Origin: Paenibacillus graminis
GTDB taxonomy: Bacteria; Bacillota; Bacilli; Paenibacillales; Paenibacillaceae
DNA: 64,000 nucleotides
Assembly (NCBI RefSeq): GCF_000758705.1
Contig: NZ_CP009287.1
Location: forward strand, 6,944,001 to 7,008,000
Direction: 5' to 3'
How positions within the stretch are numbered: the first letter of the stretch is position 1; each line of letters opens with the position of its first letter. Shown one piece after another: positions 43,185 through 51,803 of this stretch. The position numbers were made by a program, and so were the translations under genes. The notes under the pieces were generated by a model. It did no database searches and was not told where the DNA came from. It saw only the letters and a program-made list of their open reading frames with translations.

Positions 43185-44531
43185 ATGATCGACAAGTCCA
43201 TTACCGAAGGCGTCATCCGCACCCGCACCAAACTGCGCAAGGATCTGCTAATCTCCATCTTTGATGAATTCGACGGCAGCATTATGGGGCTCAGCCCGGA
43301 GAAACGGGCGGAGAAATATCTGAAAATGTCGCAGAACGCTTTTTCCTTTTACCGGGGCAGCGCGTACTTATTCTATTTCGATACAACCCGCCAGTACTTC
43401 CCCTACCACACCGCAGAGGACCGGCCTACCTGGATTCAGGGGGATTTGCACTTCGAGAACTTCGGCGCGATCCGAAGCAGTGACGGGGAGATCGTCTATG
43501 ACGTCAATGATTTTGATGAGGGGTATGTGGGCTCTTATCTCTACGATCTTCTGCGCATGGCGGGCAGTATCGCCCTGGTAGGCAGACAGCTCGGGTACGG
43601 TGAAGCTGAACAGCTAAGCTGTATTGAGCGCTTCGTACAGGCCTATGCCAGACAGATCCGCCGGTTCGCGCAGGGCAAGGACAACCCGGCCACTTATGTG
43701 ATGGATGAGGGAATGGCCAAAGGCCCGGTGAAAAAGCTCCTCCGCAAGCTGGAGAAACGCAGACAGGCACATTTTCTGGAGAAGGTTACGGCTCAAATGC
43801 AGACTGGCCGGGTGTTTCTGGAGAATTCCGAGCTGGCTGTCCCGGGGCATGCCGAACAGACCCTCCTGGAGAGCGCCTGGGCATTCTATATGCAGACCAT
43901 CACTTCCCGCAGCCATGACGAGAATCACTACCGGATGAAGGACATTGCCGTCAAACATGGTTCGGGGACCGCCTCCATTGGGCTGGACCGCTATTACATC
44001 CTCATTGAGGGTGGGCAGGAGCAAGAGGATACCGACGATACTGTTCTTGAGGTAAAAGAGGTCCGGGTACCGGTGCCGGCCTATTTCATGCCCTATTCCG
44101 AATCCTTCTGGCAGTATTTTGCACATCAGGGAAAGCGGGTAACAGCGACACAGCAGGCCATGCACCACAAGGCCGATCCATATCTGGGCTTTCTTACGCT
44201 GGAGGGAAGACACTTTTATGTAAGAGAACGTTCGCCCTATAAAAAAAGACTGAAGCTGAAAGACATCACCAGTCCAGAGGATATGAACCGGGTGCTTGAG
44301 GCGATGGGCTGCCTAACCGCCAAAATGCATGCCAGGGCCGATATAGATGTAGACCAGGGAGTTCTTCCTTATCATAGCGAGGAGGAAATCGCCAAGGCCA
44401 TGGGGCAGGACCCGGATGCTTTTGCCCGTTACCTCTCCAGGTGGGCTTACGGGTATGCCAATCAGGTGGAGAAGGATTTTAGTGTGTTCACGGAATGGGT
44501 AAGCAGAAATGACAGTACCGTCCTTGCATAA
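43185..44531 (+). CDS. DUF2252 protein, kinase-like fold
   Basis: 448 residues. The segment WIQGDLHFENFGA with the following YDVNDFDE repeats the HGDxxxxN ... D pattern of aminoglycoside phosphotransferase/protein-kinase-like folds, as known for DUF2252. A role as small-molecule or protein kinase is possible but not shown for the family. AGGAGG precedes the ATG. The last codons form part of the terminator stem. Confidence 0.82.
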   Translation: MIDKSITEGVIRTRTKLRKDLLISIFDEFDGSIMGLSPEKRAEKYLKMSQNAFSFYRGSAYLFYFDTTRQYFPYHTAEDRPTWIQGDLHFENFGAIRSSDGEIVYDVNDFDEGYVGSYLYDLLRMAGSIALVGRQLGYGEAEQLSCIERFVQAYARQIRRFAQGKDNPATYVMDEGMAKGPVKKLLRKLEKRRQAHFLEKVTAQMQTGRVFLENSELAVPGHAEQTLLESAWAFYMQTITSRSHDENHYRMKDIAVKHGSGTASIGLDRYYILIEGGQEQEDTDDTVLEVKEVRVPVPAYFMPYSESFWQYFAHQGKRVTATQQAMHHKADPYLGFLTLEGRHFYVRERSPYKKRLKLKDITSPEDMNRVLEAMGCLTAKMHARADIDVDQGVLPYHSEEEIAKAMGQDPDAFARYLSRWAYGYANQVEKDFSVFTEWVSRNDSTVLA

Positions 44532-44542
44532 GGACGGTACTG
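44513..44542 (+). terminator. Terminator overlapping the DUF2252 stop codon
   Basis: Perfect 13-bp stem CAGTACCGTCCTT/AAGGACGGTACTG; the TAA at 44529-44531 lies at the loop. The core ACCGTCCTT/AAGGACGGT recurs elsewhere in this window. Confidence 0.8.
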
Positions 44543-44598
44543 TTTCAGCGGGGACAAGACAGCTATTAGTTGACCAAAGCCCGGCCAGCGGAGAATAG

Positions 44599-46317
44599 TC
44601 AGTCCAGCTCAGCGCGGGAGAAAAGGTCCCGGATCAGGGCTTCATCTTCGCAGGCTTTTTTGAACCCGGCAGCGAAATGAAGAATAGCTTCCCTGTTGCC
44701 GGAGTATGCGCAGAACATATCGGCTTCCGGATCAAAATGGACAGCCTCTGCCAGCTCCGGCATTTGCTCCTCCAGGAAAACTGCCGCCAGGGAAGCCCAG
44801 TCGTACCCGTTGCCTTCAAAACCTTCGTCTGCCCGGGTGTCGAACAGCTCCGCCAAGTAGGTGCCCGCATTCAGAAGGACGGACATGCCGCCATTATCCT
44901 GCTCCACCAGGATGAACGGGGCTACACTTCCGGATGCGGGCACGGCTGCATTCCTCAGCTTGTGCAGCAGTTCCTCTCTGGCCTCATCCGTGAAGGCAAG
45001 CGCGCCACCGCGTTCAACAATCTTTCCCTGCCGCACCTGTTCATCCAGCCAATCGGAAATGAACGCTGGCGCATAGCCGCCGGTTCCGAATTCACCGCCG
45101 AATGCAATCATTTTGGAGTAGACCTCCAGGTATTCGGCACGGTTCGTAGCCGGGTAAGCTTTGGTGTATAGCCAGAACTGCAAATCATACATCAAGGTAG
45201 ACCGCTCATCGGCATGAAGAGAAAAATGCCCTTTTTCTTCAACAATGGCTGTACAGATCGTACGGATGATCCCCTCGATGTTCTCTATCTCCGTGACATT
45301 TGCGCACAGCTCCGCAAGCAGAGGAGAAAAAGCGCCCTGAGCCACTTTTCGCAGATCATCCTCCTTGTCCTCCTCGGACGTATCAAAGACCTCTTCGTTC
45401 ACAAGTCCCCGCACAAAGCTCTCGAAATCTTTGGCCAGAAAGGTAATCTCATAATCCGCTTCCTGGTCCACGTGGATCACTGCCGGTTCCCCGTCCCTGC
45501 CACAAGCCCGGTAATCCAGCATGATCACATCATGACCTGCAGACGGGCAGTCTCCGAACACTACGCCAATATCGGGATAACCCCACTCTTCAATCATGAA
45601 GCGGCTGCCTAATTCTCCACACAGGGAATAGGTCTTTTCCCGTCCAATGCCCATAATTCCCGTAATGGCCACATGGTCTTCTGCCCAAGAGGTCGCTTCC
45701 TCCGTAGGGAAACAGGTGTCACGGGGAACGCCCCCGTTATGCTGCTTCATCATCTCAATATAAAAAGCCGGCAGCTTATACCCCAGCTCCTGCTCCACAG
45801 AGGCAATCAGCTCGTCCGTAGGCGGCTCGGACACATACGAGCTCAGCGCGTAGCCGCTATCCTCCCAGAAGTCTGCGAACTCCCGGGGATTAAAGCGCCC
45901 GCCGCCGGAATGTCCTCTACCGCTGGACTGTACAGCCGCAAAACGGCGCTGTTCCCGCGCCTCCCGCCCAGCCGCCCGCCGGCTCCAGTCGAGCAGCTGA
46001 AGAACTGCCTCATCTCCAGGCTCCAGCTCATCCGCAAGCTCAAATTCGCGGACTGCCTGATCGTATTGCTTCAGATAGTAATAGGCATACCCCACCCGGT
46101 AGTGCCAGATGGGGTCCTTCTCTCCTTGCTCCGCAATGCTCAGCAGCTGCTCCAGCGCTTCGCTGTAGCGGTCCAGATTGTTCAGTGCCCTGCCAAGCTG
46201 GCCAATGAGCACATAATCTCTGTCCGGTTCGGGAATGTCCATAATGACTTCTACGATTTTGGCAAATTCATCTTCTTCATGCCACCGCGCCAACTGATCC
46301 AGCAAATTTTCTTCCAC
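44599..46317 (-). CDS. TPR - SUKH (SMI1/KNR4) - Imm51 fused immunity-type protein
   Basis: 572 residues in blocks: TPR repeats (1 to about 125), SMI1/KNR4 SUKH domain (about 160-320: LIASVEQELGYKLPAFYIEM, then HNGGVP), an unrecognised helical domain (about 325-465), and a C-terminal domain (about 475-570: EGFEGNGYDWASLAAVFLEE, then MFCAYS and LIRDLFSRAEL) that matches Imm51 as I remember it. SUKH and Imm51 are both immunity families of polymorphic toxin systems; linking them makes a poly-immunity protein. No toxin gene adjoins it. GTG start ten bases after GGAGG. Its TPR part is a paralogue of 49689-50087. Confidence 0.75.
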   Translation of the reverse strand: MEENLLDQLARWHEEDEFAKIVEVIMDIPEPDRDYVLIGQLGRALNNLDRYSEALEQLLSIAEQGEKDPIWHYRVGYAYYYLKQYDQAVREFELADELEPGDEAVLQLLDWSRRAAGREAREQRRFAAVQSSGRGHSGGGRFNPREFADFWEDSGYALSSYVSEPPTDELIASVEQELGYKLPAFYIEMMKQHNGGVPRDTCFPTEEATSWAEDHVAITGIMGIGREKTYSLCGELGSRFMIEEWGYPDIGVVFGDCPSAGHDVIMLDYRACGRDGEPAVIHVDQEADYEITFLAKDFESFVRGLVNEEVFDTSEEDKEDDLRKVAQGAFSPLLAELCANVTEIENIEGIIRTICTAIVEEKGHFSLHADERSTLMYDLQFWLYTKAYPATNRAEYLEVYSKMIAFGGEFGTGGYAPAFISDWLDEQVRQGKIVERGGALAFTDEAREELLHKLRNAAVPASGSVAPFILVEQDNGGMSVLLNAGTYLAELFDTRADEGFEGNGYDWASLAAVFLEEQMPELAEAVHFDPEADMFCAYSGNREAILHFAAGFKKACEDEALIRDLFSRAELD

Positions 46318-46473
46318 TATGTATTATCCTCCTTAAGCATTTATACTTTATTCCCCCCTAAGGGGAGGAGTTAAACATTTCCATTCGGGCAGGTCCGCTC
46401 ATTGCTTTGTAAAAGCGCCTGCTTCCTGAACTCTCTTCGTACAAGCCGGCTTCGGAAGCATACCTTTTGTTTA

Positions 46474-46932
46474 CTATTCGAGCAGGTTTACGTTTGCTCC
46501 TTCCAGCGGAGGAATAAGATATTTATGCTCAATGGGCGATGACATCACAATAAGAATCGTATAGTTCCCGTATTTATCGCATTCATTGCCGAACTGCTCC
46601 AAGGCTTGTGTGGAATCGGTCATTACTTTTAACAGGTAGTTGTGCTCTCCACTGATCCGGTAACATTCAACGACCTCCGGAGACGAGCGGCAGAAATCCA
46701 TGAAGGCGGTACATTCCCTGGAGTGGAACAGCATATAGGCGGCCGCATGTTTTCCAATCTTTTCGGGCGAGATTATAGTACGATACCCGCTGATCACCCC
46801 GTTTTCCTCCATACGTCTAACCCTTTCCGTCACTGCCGGTTGTGATAGGCCTACACATTTCCCGAGTTCCGTCATAGATATTCTCGCTTGGCTCTGAAGA
46901 TGAAATAGAATCTGCTTATCTGTATGGTCCAT
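46474..46932 (-). CDS. Lrp/AsnC-family regulator
   Basis: About 152 residues: HTH (DKQILFHLQSQARISMTELG, then LSQPAVTERVRRMEENGVI) and a RAM ligand domain (about 65-145). It is divergent from a hydrolase-pump pair. ATG at 46932 is nine bases after AGGAG; the TTG at 46941 is too close to it. It may sense an amino acid and control its neighbours. Confidence 0.87.
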   Translation of the reverse strand: MDHTDKQILFHLQSQARISMTELGKCVGLSQPAVTERVRRMEENGVISGYRTIISPEKIGKHAAAYMLFHSRECTAFMDFCRSSPEVVECYRISGEHNYLLKVMTDSTQALEQFGNECDKYGNYTILIVMSSPIEHKYLIPPLEGANVNLLE

Positions 46933-47104
46933 CCCATTCAACTCCTTTAATTTTAAGGAACTCTCTACAAACCACCTTGTTTTTAACCGCCAAACAGCTG
47001 TTATAGCTTTGTTGCCTTATGTAAGCCGGTTAACTAATTTTATATAATATACTTACAATAGTAAAGCGATTGCTGCTTTAACTATAATGAAAGGATGATC
47101 CCTG

Positions 47105-48280
47105 TTGAGTATACTGTATTCAAACATGATTAACCCAGACCGCCTCCCGGAACGCATTGATAAAGTAATTGAGCAGACGCTTGCCGACAAGCGCCTGGCG
47201 GGCGCTGTCATCAAGGTGGCAGTAGACGGGAAGCTCATATATAGCCGGGCTGCCGGCTTTGCCAATCGCGAACTGAACCAGTCCATGCGGGAGGATGCCT
47301 TATTCCGGCTCGCATCGGTTTCCAAACCCATTACCTCGACAGCTGCTCTGGTACTAGTGGCCCAAGGCCGCTTGCAGCTTGATGACCGGGTGGACCGCTG
47401 GCTGCCGGAGTTTCAGCCACGTCTGAAGAACGGCGGGCGCACGGCAATCACGATCCGCCACTTAATGACGCACACCGCTGGTCTGACCTACCGTTTCTTT
47501 CAGGAAGAGGGCGGCTCCTATGAGCAGGCCGGGGTATCCGATGGCATGGATCAGCCCGGCATCACGCTGGATGAGAACCTGCGGCGGATCGCCTCAGCCC
47601 CGCTGCTCTATACGCCGGGCACCCAGTGGAGATATTCTATCGCAACAGATGTGCTGGGGGCTGTGATCGCAAGGGTTGCCGGGACCACGCTCAGCGAAGC
47701 CATAGATGCACTCGTGACCGGGCCACTCGGCATGAAGGACACCGGCTTCCTTGCAGTGGACCCGCAGCGTCTGGCCACCGCTTACGCCGATGACGTTCCC
47801 GGTCTGCGGCCTTTGCACAATCCGGACAGCCTTGCTTTTATGGAGGGTACAGCAGGCTTCCGGCTTTCCCCTGGACGGGCGCTCGACCCTGCCGCCTATC
47901 CTTCCGGAGGAGCCGGTATGGTCGGCAGTACTGGAGATTTTCTGCAGCTGCTGGAAACCTTGCGCAAGGGAGGAGCGCCTCTGCTGCCGGAATCTCTGGT
48001 CCGCGAAATGACCACCAATCAGATTGGGGATCTGCACATGCCCTTCTGGCCAGGACGAGGTTTTGGCCTGGGGATGACGGTGCTGAAAGACCCTATTGCA
48101 GCAGACACTGCGGAATCGCCTGACACATGGCGCATGGGGGGCACCTATGGTCATTCGTGGTTCGTCGATCCCGAACAGCGGCTAAGCGTAGCAGCCTTCA
48201 CCAACACCGCATTGGAGGGTATGTCGGGCCCGTTTACCATTGACCTTTGCAACGCCGTCTACGGCAGATTAAACAAATAA
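47105..48280 (+). CDS. Beta-lactamase-fold serine hydrolase (EstB/AmpC-like)
   Basis: 391 residues. SVSK (SxxK, about residue 72) supplies the nucleophile, YSIA the Tyr motif, and GGTYGHSWF the third box (HSW instead of KTG). No signal peptide, so it is likely a cytoplasmic esterase or DD-peptidase relative rather than a secreted beta-lactamase. TTG start at 47105, after AAAGGATG. The MFS pump gene follows 25 bases later. Confidence 0.82.
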   Translation: MSILYSNMINPDRLPERIDKVIEQTLADKRLAGAVIKVAVDGKLIYSRAAGFANRELNQSMREDALFRLASVSKPITSTAALVLVAQGRLQLDDRVDRWLPEFQPRLKNGGRTAITIRHLMTHTAGLTYRFFQEEGGSYEQAGVSDGMDQPGITLDENLRRIASAPLLYTPGTQWRYSIATDVLGAVIARVAGTTLSEAIDALVTGPLGMKDTGFLAVDPQRLATAYADDVPGLRPLHNPDSLAFMEGTAGFRLSPGRALDPAAYPSGGAGMVGSTGDFLQLLETLRKGGAPLLPESLVREMTTNQIGDLHMPFWPGRGFGLGMTVLKDPIAADTAESPDTWRMGGTYGHSWFVDPEQRLSVAAFTNTALEGMSGPFTIDLCNAVYGRLNK

Positions 48281-48305
48281 AAACTATATTAGAGAGGTGT
48301 ACAAA

Positions 48306-49513
48306 ATGAGCAGCACCACAGCTTCCGCCTCCCCGCCGGTCCCCAGCACTCCAGCTTTCGGGCGGCTCCCTTGGGGGAGCTTGCTCGCCCTTGCCATGAC
48401 TGGCTTCATCTGTATTCTTACCGAAACAGTCCCCGCGGGTTTATTGCTCCAGATCACTCATGGGCTTGGAGTGACGGAGGCCATGGCGGGTCAACTTGTT
48501 ACCTTATACGCGCTTGGCTCACTGTTAGCAGCTATTCCATTAACCTCTGCGACGCGCGGTTGGCGGCGGAAACCTCTGCTTCTGCTGTGTATCCTTGGTT
48601 TTCTCGTCTTCAACACCGTTACCGCATATTCTTCTAACTATACGCTGACGCTGGCAGCGCGCTTCTTCGCGGCGTATTTGCCGGTGTCCTATGGGGAATG
48701 TCCGCAGGTTATACCCGGCGCATGGTGCCGGAGCCGCTGAAGGGACGCGCAATGGCCGTTGCAATGGTAGGAACCCCTCTTGCTCTGGCGTTCGGCGTTC
48801 CTGCCGGAACCTTGTTCGGTGACCTTGCCGGCTGGCGCAATGTCTTCGGAATCTTGTCGCTGTTCGCGCTGCTGCTGGCCGTCTGGGTGGTTTGGAAGCT
48901 GCCGGACTATCCGGGGGAAGATGCAGTCAAGCGGCTCCCTCTGCACAAGGTCTTCACTACCCCGGGGGTTCGCCCGGTGCTGTTTGTCGTGCTGGCCTGG
49001 GTACTGGCACATAATATCCTTTATACCTATATTGCACCTTATCTCACCCAGACGGGACTTGCTGGGCGCGTGGACTTGGTGCTGCTTATTTTCGGGATTA
49101 CAGCGCTGCTTGGCATCTGGCTGATCGGTGTATGGATCGACCGCCATCTGCGGCCGCTGGTTCTGGTCAGCCTGGCTGCGTTTGCCTTGGCATCCGTCCT
49201 GCTTGGCCTAGTCAGCAACCAGCCAGGCGTGATCTATCTGGTGGCTGCAGTGTGGGGGCTAACATTCGGGGGAGCTGCGACTCTGCTGCAGACAGCAATT
49301 GCTATAGCTGGCCGTGAGAGTGCGGATGTAGCGCAGTCGATGCTGGTGACGGCGTGGAATCTGGCGATCGGCGGCGGCGGTGTGATCGGTGGTATTCTTC
49401 TCGAAACAACGGGAGTCCGCTCCTTCCCTTGGGCGTTATTTATTCTGCTGAGTCTTGCATTTCTAATCGTTTGGCGAAGAGAAGCACACGGATTTCCCGC
49501 GAAAAGGCTGTAG
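48306..49513 (+). pseudogene. MFS (DHA1) efflux pump with a single frameshift
   Basis: Two overlapping frames encode one 12-helix DHA1 pump: the first covers 48306 to about 48672 (ending LTLAARFFA), the second continues from there (GVFAGVLWGMSAGYTRRM) to 49513. One extra G in the GG at 48671-48672 would restore the reading RFFAGVFAGVLWGMSAGYTR. It is either a recent one-base loss or a sequencing error. Function resembles YdhP/AraJ drug or sugar exporters. ATG at 48306 has AGAGAGG upstream. Confidence 0.85.
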
Positions 49514-49530
49514 GATTTCCACCTCTTCCA

Positions 49531-49569
49531 AACCAGCCAGCCCCCATCTCGGATAGGGGCTGGCTGGTT
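49531..49569 (+). terminator. Terminator of the MFS gene
   Basis: 14-bp perfect stem AACCAGCCAGCCCC with its complement, then TTTC. Confidence 0.8.
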
Positions 49570-49617
49570 TCATGCGCAGGAAACACTGAGCTGATCCAGC
49601 AAAAGTAAAAAGGCTCT

Positions 49618-49649
49618 AAACTGCTGCCCGGCCTCGGGCAGTATAGTTT
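49618..49649 (-). terminator. Terminator of the TPR gene
   Basis: AAACT-CTGCCCG/CGGGCAG-AGTTT stem, 40 bases past the TPR stop on the minus strand; T-rich downstream. Confidence 0.65.
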
Positions 49650-49688
49650 AAAACCTCGTTCTCCTAATTCATTAAGGATAAACCGCCG

Positions 49689-50087
49689 CTATTCCTCTTG
49701 CTCTTCCGCGTCAGAGTCCTTATCTGCCGGGGCTTCAGCAGCCTCCTTGCGGCTCCATTCCAGAAACTGAATGGTATCTTCATCTTCGGGGTCCAGCTTG
49801 TGCGCAATCTCAAATTCCCGGATCGCATCCTGCAGCTCATCCAGATAATAATGGGCGTATCCCACACGGAAATGCCACAGCGGGTCCTTTTTACCCTTGT
49901 CCGCTGTCTTCATGAACCACTTCAGTGCCGACTTGTACCGTCCGAGATTGTTCAGCGCTCTCCCCAAATGGGTGGCCAGCTCATCATCAATCAATATCGT
50001 CGGCGTTTCTTTGATCCGGTCTACGATTTCCTGATATTTATCCTCCTCATGCCATTTATTTAATTGTGCGATAAGTTCTTCTCTCAT
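49689..50087 (-). CDS. TPR protein, paralogue of the poly-immunity N-terminus
   Basis: 132 residues, three TPR-like helix pairs and an acidic tail. It aligns along its length with residues 1-115 of the 44599 protein: LGRALNNLGRYKSALKWF against LGRALNNLDRYSEALEQL, and DPLWHFRVGYAHYYL against DPIWHYRVGYAYYYL. Thus the TPR module exists both alone and fused to immunity domains within 6 kb. Probably a protein-protein adaptor. Confidence 0.8.
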   Translation of the reverse strand: MREELIAQLNKWHEEDKYQEIVDRIKETPTILIDDELATHLGRALNNLGRYKSALKWFMKTADKGKKDPLWHFRVGYAHYYLDELQDAIREFEIAHKLDPEDEDTIQFLEWSRKEAAEAPADKDSDAEEQEE

Positions 50088-50174
50088 TGCTTATGCCTCC
50101 CGGTTGGATTCCTGCAAAATTCTCTGCTTAAGAAATACTTTACCATTATTGGACGGGTGTCTGCCACAGAACGC

Positions 50175-51413
50175 TTAGGTAGGGATGGTGATTAGGAAGG
50201 TTGTCCCTTTCCCTTTTTCACTTTCCACTTCTATAATCCCTTTGACCTTATTGATAGCACTGTATGCCATCAGCATACCGAGACCTGTCCCTTCTTCTTT
50301 GGTGGAATAATACGGCTTGCCGAGGCGTGAGATTTCTTCCTTGGTCATACCGATACCAGTGTCCTGAATACTGATCACAATGTTTTGCTTTTTCTCTGAA
50401 ATATCAATCGTGAGGGTGCCCCCGTCCTTTTCCTTCATCGCTTCAATCCCGTTTTTGTAGAGATTAATCAGGCATTGCTGGATCTGGTTTTTGTCATAGC
50501 TTTTGTGCAGGGTGTTGTTGAAATTGAATTGAACATCCACTTTATGAATGGTTGCGTAAGGCATGATGATGTTTTTGGTATACTCGGCTTCCGCTTTCAT
50601 ATTCGAACACACCATATTATCGGATTGCGGCTTGGCAAAAGAGAGGTAATCGCTGACGATCTTCTCCGCACGGTTCAGTTCCAGCAAGGATAATTCGACG
50701 TAGCCCTTTTCCTCCGGTGTAATCGTATTCGATTTATTCAGCAGCTGCAGGAAACCGCTGGTTACCGTAAGCGGATTCCGGATTTCATGCGATACGCTGG
50801 CGGCCAGCTCACTGACCACATTGAGGCGTTCAGACTGCAGAATCCGGTCACGGTTTTTAATATTGGTAATAATCTGCTCGATGAGAATCATAATAATGCT
50901 CATAACGGCACCATGCGTCAACAAGGCATAGACAGTGAGTCTCCAGAATTGCTGATCCAATTTGTCCGTCATCAGTCCCAGAATAATCAGGTACATACCC
51001 ATGGTGAACGCAGCGATGACCACTGCCCACAGAATGCGGCGTTTGGAAGACAGCTTGATGAAGCGTTTGCTGAGGTATGGCACCAGCAGCAGTACCGCCG
51101 TTGAGAACAGGAAGGAGGGAAAGGTCCCCGCTCCCCCCAGATAGAACCGGTAAATGTTCATGATCGCGTATAATGGAAGCGCACTCCAATATCCGCCAAA
51201 CAGTGCCACGAGAATAAACGGAATATACCGGAGGTCATAAATAAATCCCATTTCCAGCTTAATCGGCTTGGCAATACATAAAACCATCGTTACCGCGGAC
51301 ATGAAGACCAGAAGCTTGTTGTTGTACGGGTATGCTCTATTCTCAAAGAAAATCACCACGATTAAGACCGGAAACAACAAAAACAGGAAATTTAAAAGTA
51401 GGGTTTCAAACAA
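50175..51413 (-). CDS. KinB-like sporulation histidine kinase
   Basis: 412 residues: about six helices in residues 1-182 without an extracellular domain (5TMR-LYT-like), then HisKA with His209 in SELAASVSHEIRNPLTV and a HATPase domain (GTGLGMLMAYS). The SERLNVVSELAASVSHE block is very close to KinB of Bacillus subtilis, which feeds the Spo0F-Spo0B-Spo0A phosphorelay. No regulator gene is adjacent, in keeping with a phosphorelay kinase. TTG start after AGAGGAA. Confidence 0.82.
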   Translation of the reverse strand: MFETLLLNFLFLLFPVLIVVIFFENRAYPYNNKLLVFMSAVTMVLCIAKPIKLEMGFIYDLRYIPFILVALFGGYWSALPLYAIMNIYRFYLGGAGTFPSFLFSTAVLLLVPYLSKRFIKLSSKRRILWAVVIAAFTMGMYLIILGLMTDKLDQQFWRLTVYALLTHGAVMSIIMILIEQIITNIKNRDRILQSERLNVVSELAASVSHEIRNPLTVTSGFLQLLNKSNTITPEEKGYVELSLLELNRAEKIVSDYLSFAKPQSDNMVCSNMKAEAEYTKNIIMPYATIHKVDVQFNFNNTLHKSYDKNQIQQCLINLYKNGIEAMKEKDGGTLTIDISEKKQNIVISIQDTGIGMTKEEISRLGKPYYSTKEEGTGLGMLMAYSAINKVKGIIEVESEKGKGTTFLITIPT

Positions 51414-51803
51414 TGGCTAACTTCCTCTCAGTTTGTCTTACCAGTATGTTATTTCTAATTATAAGGAAAGTTTAGACAACCCCCTATAACTATTTTATCG
51501 AAATTTTCTGCTATGTACTTCGATTATATACAGAAAAAACCAAAAGTTGGACAATTTTTTTAAAGCTGTTTATCTTTCGGGCTTTGGACCCCCTGGATTT
51601 TATTTGGTACGCATATGCACACTTAATGGCCTGCATAACACCGCTAACCTAAATGGCAGGACATTTGCCACTATTTTTTCGTACTTCTATTATAAAAGCA
51701 GTTTAATTGCTCACTATATGGTTTAATTACGATAAATGTCCTATGAAAAAAGGCCTACATAATTTAACTTTTATAATATCTACATAATGAAAGAGGTACA
51801 CCG
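51414..51803. other. Divergent intergenic region
   Basis: 390 bases between the KinB-like kinase and the GGDEF-EAL gene, AT-rich. TATAAT at 51772 is a possible -10 for the latter but no good -35 was found. No other structure recognised. Confidence 0.4.
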
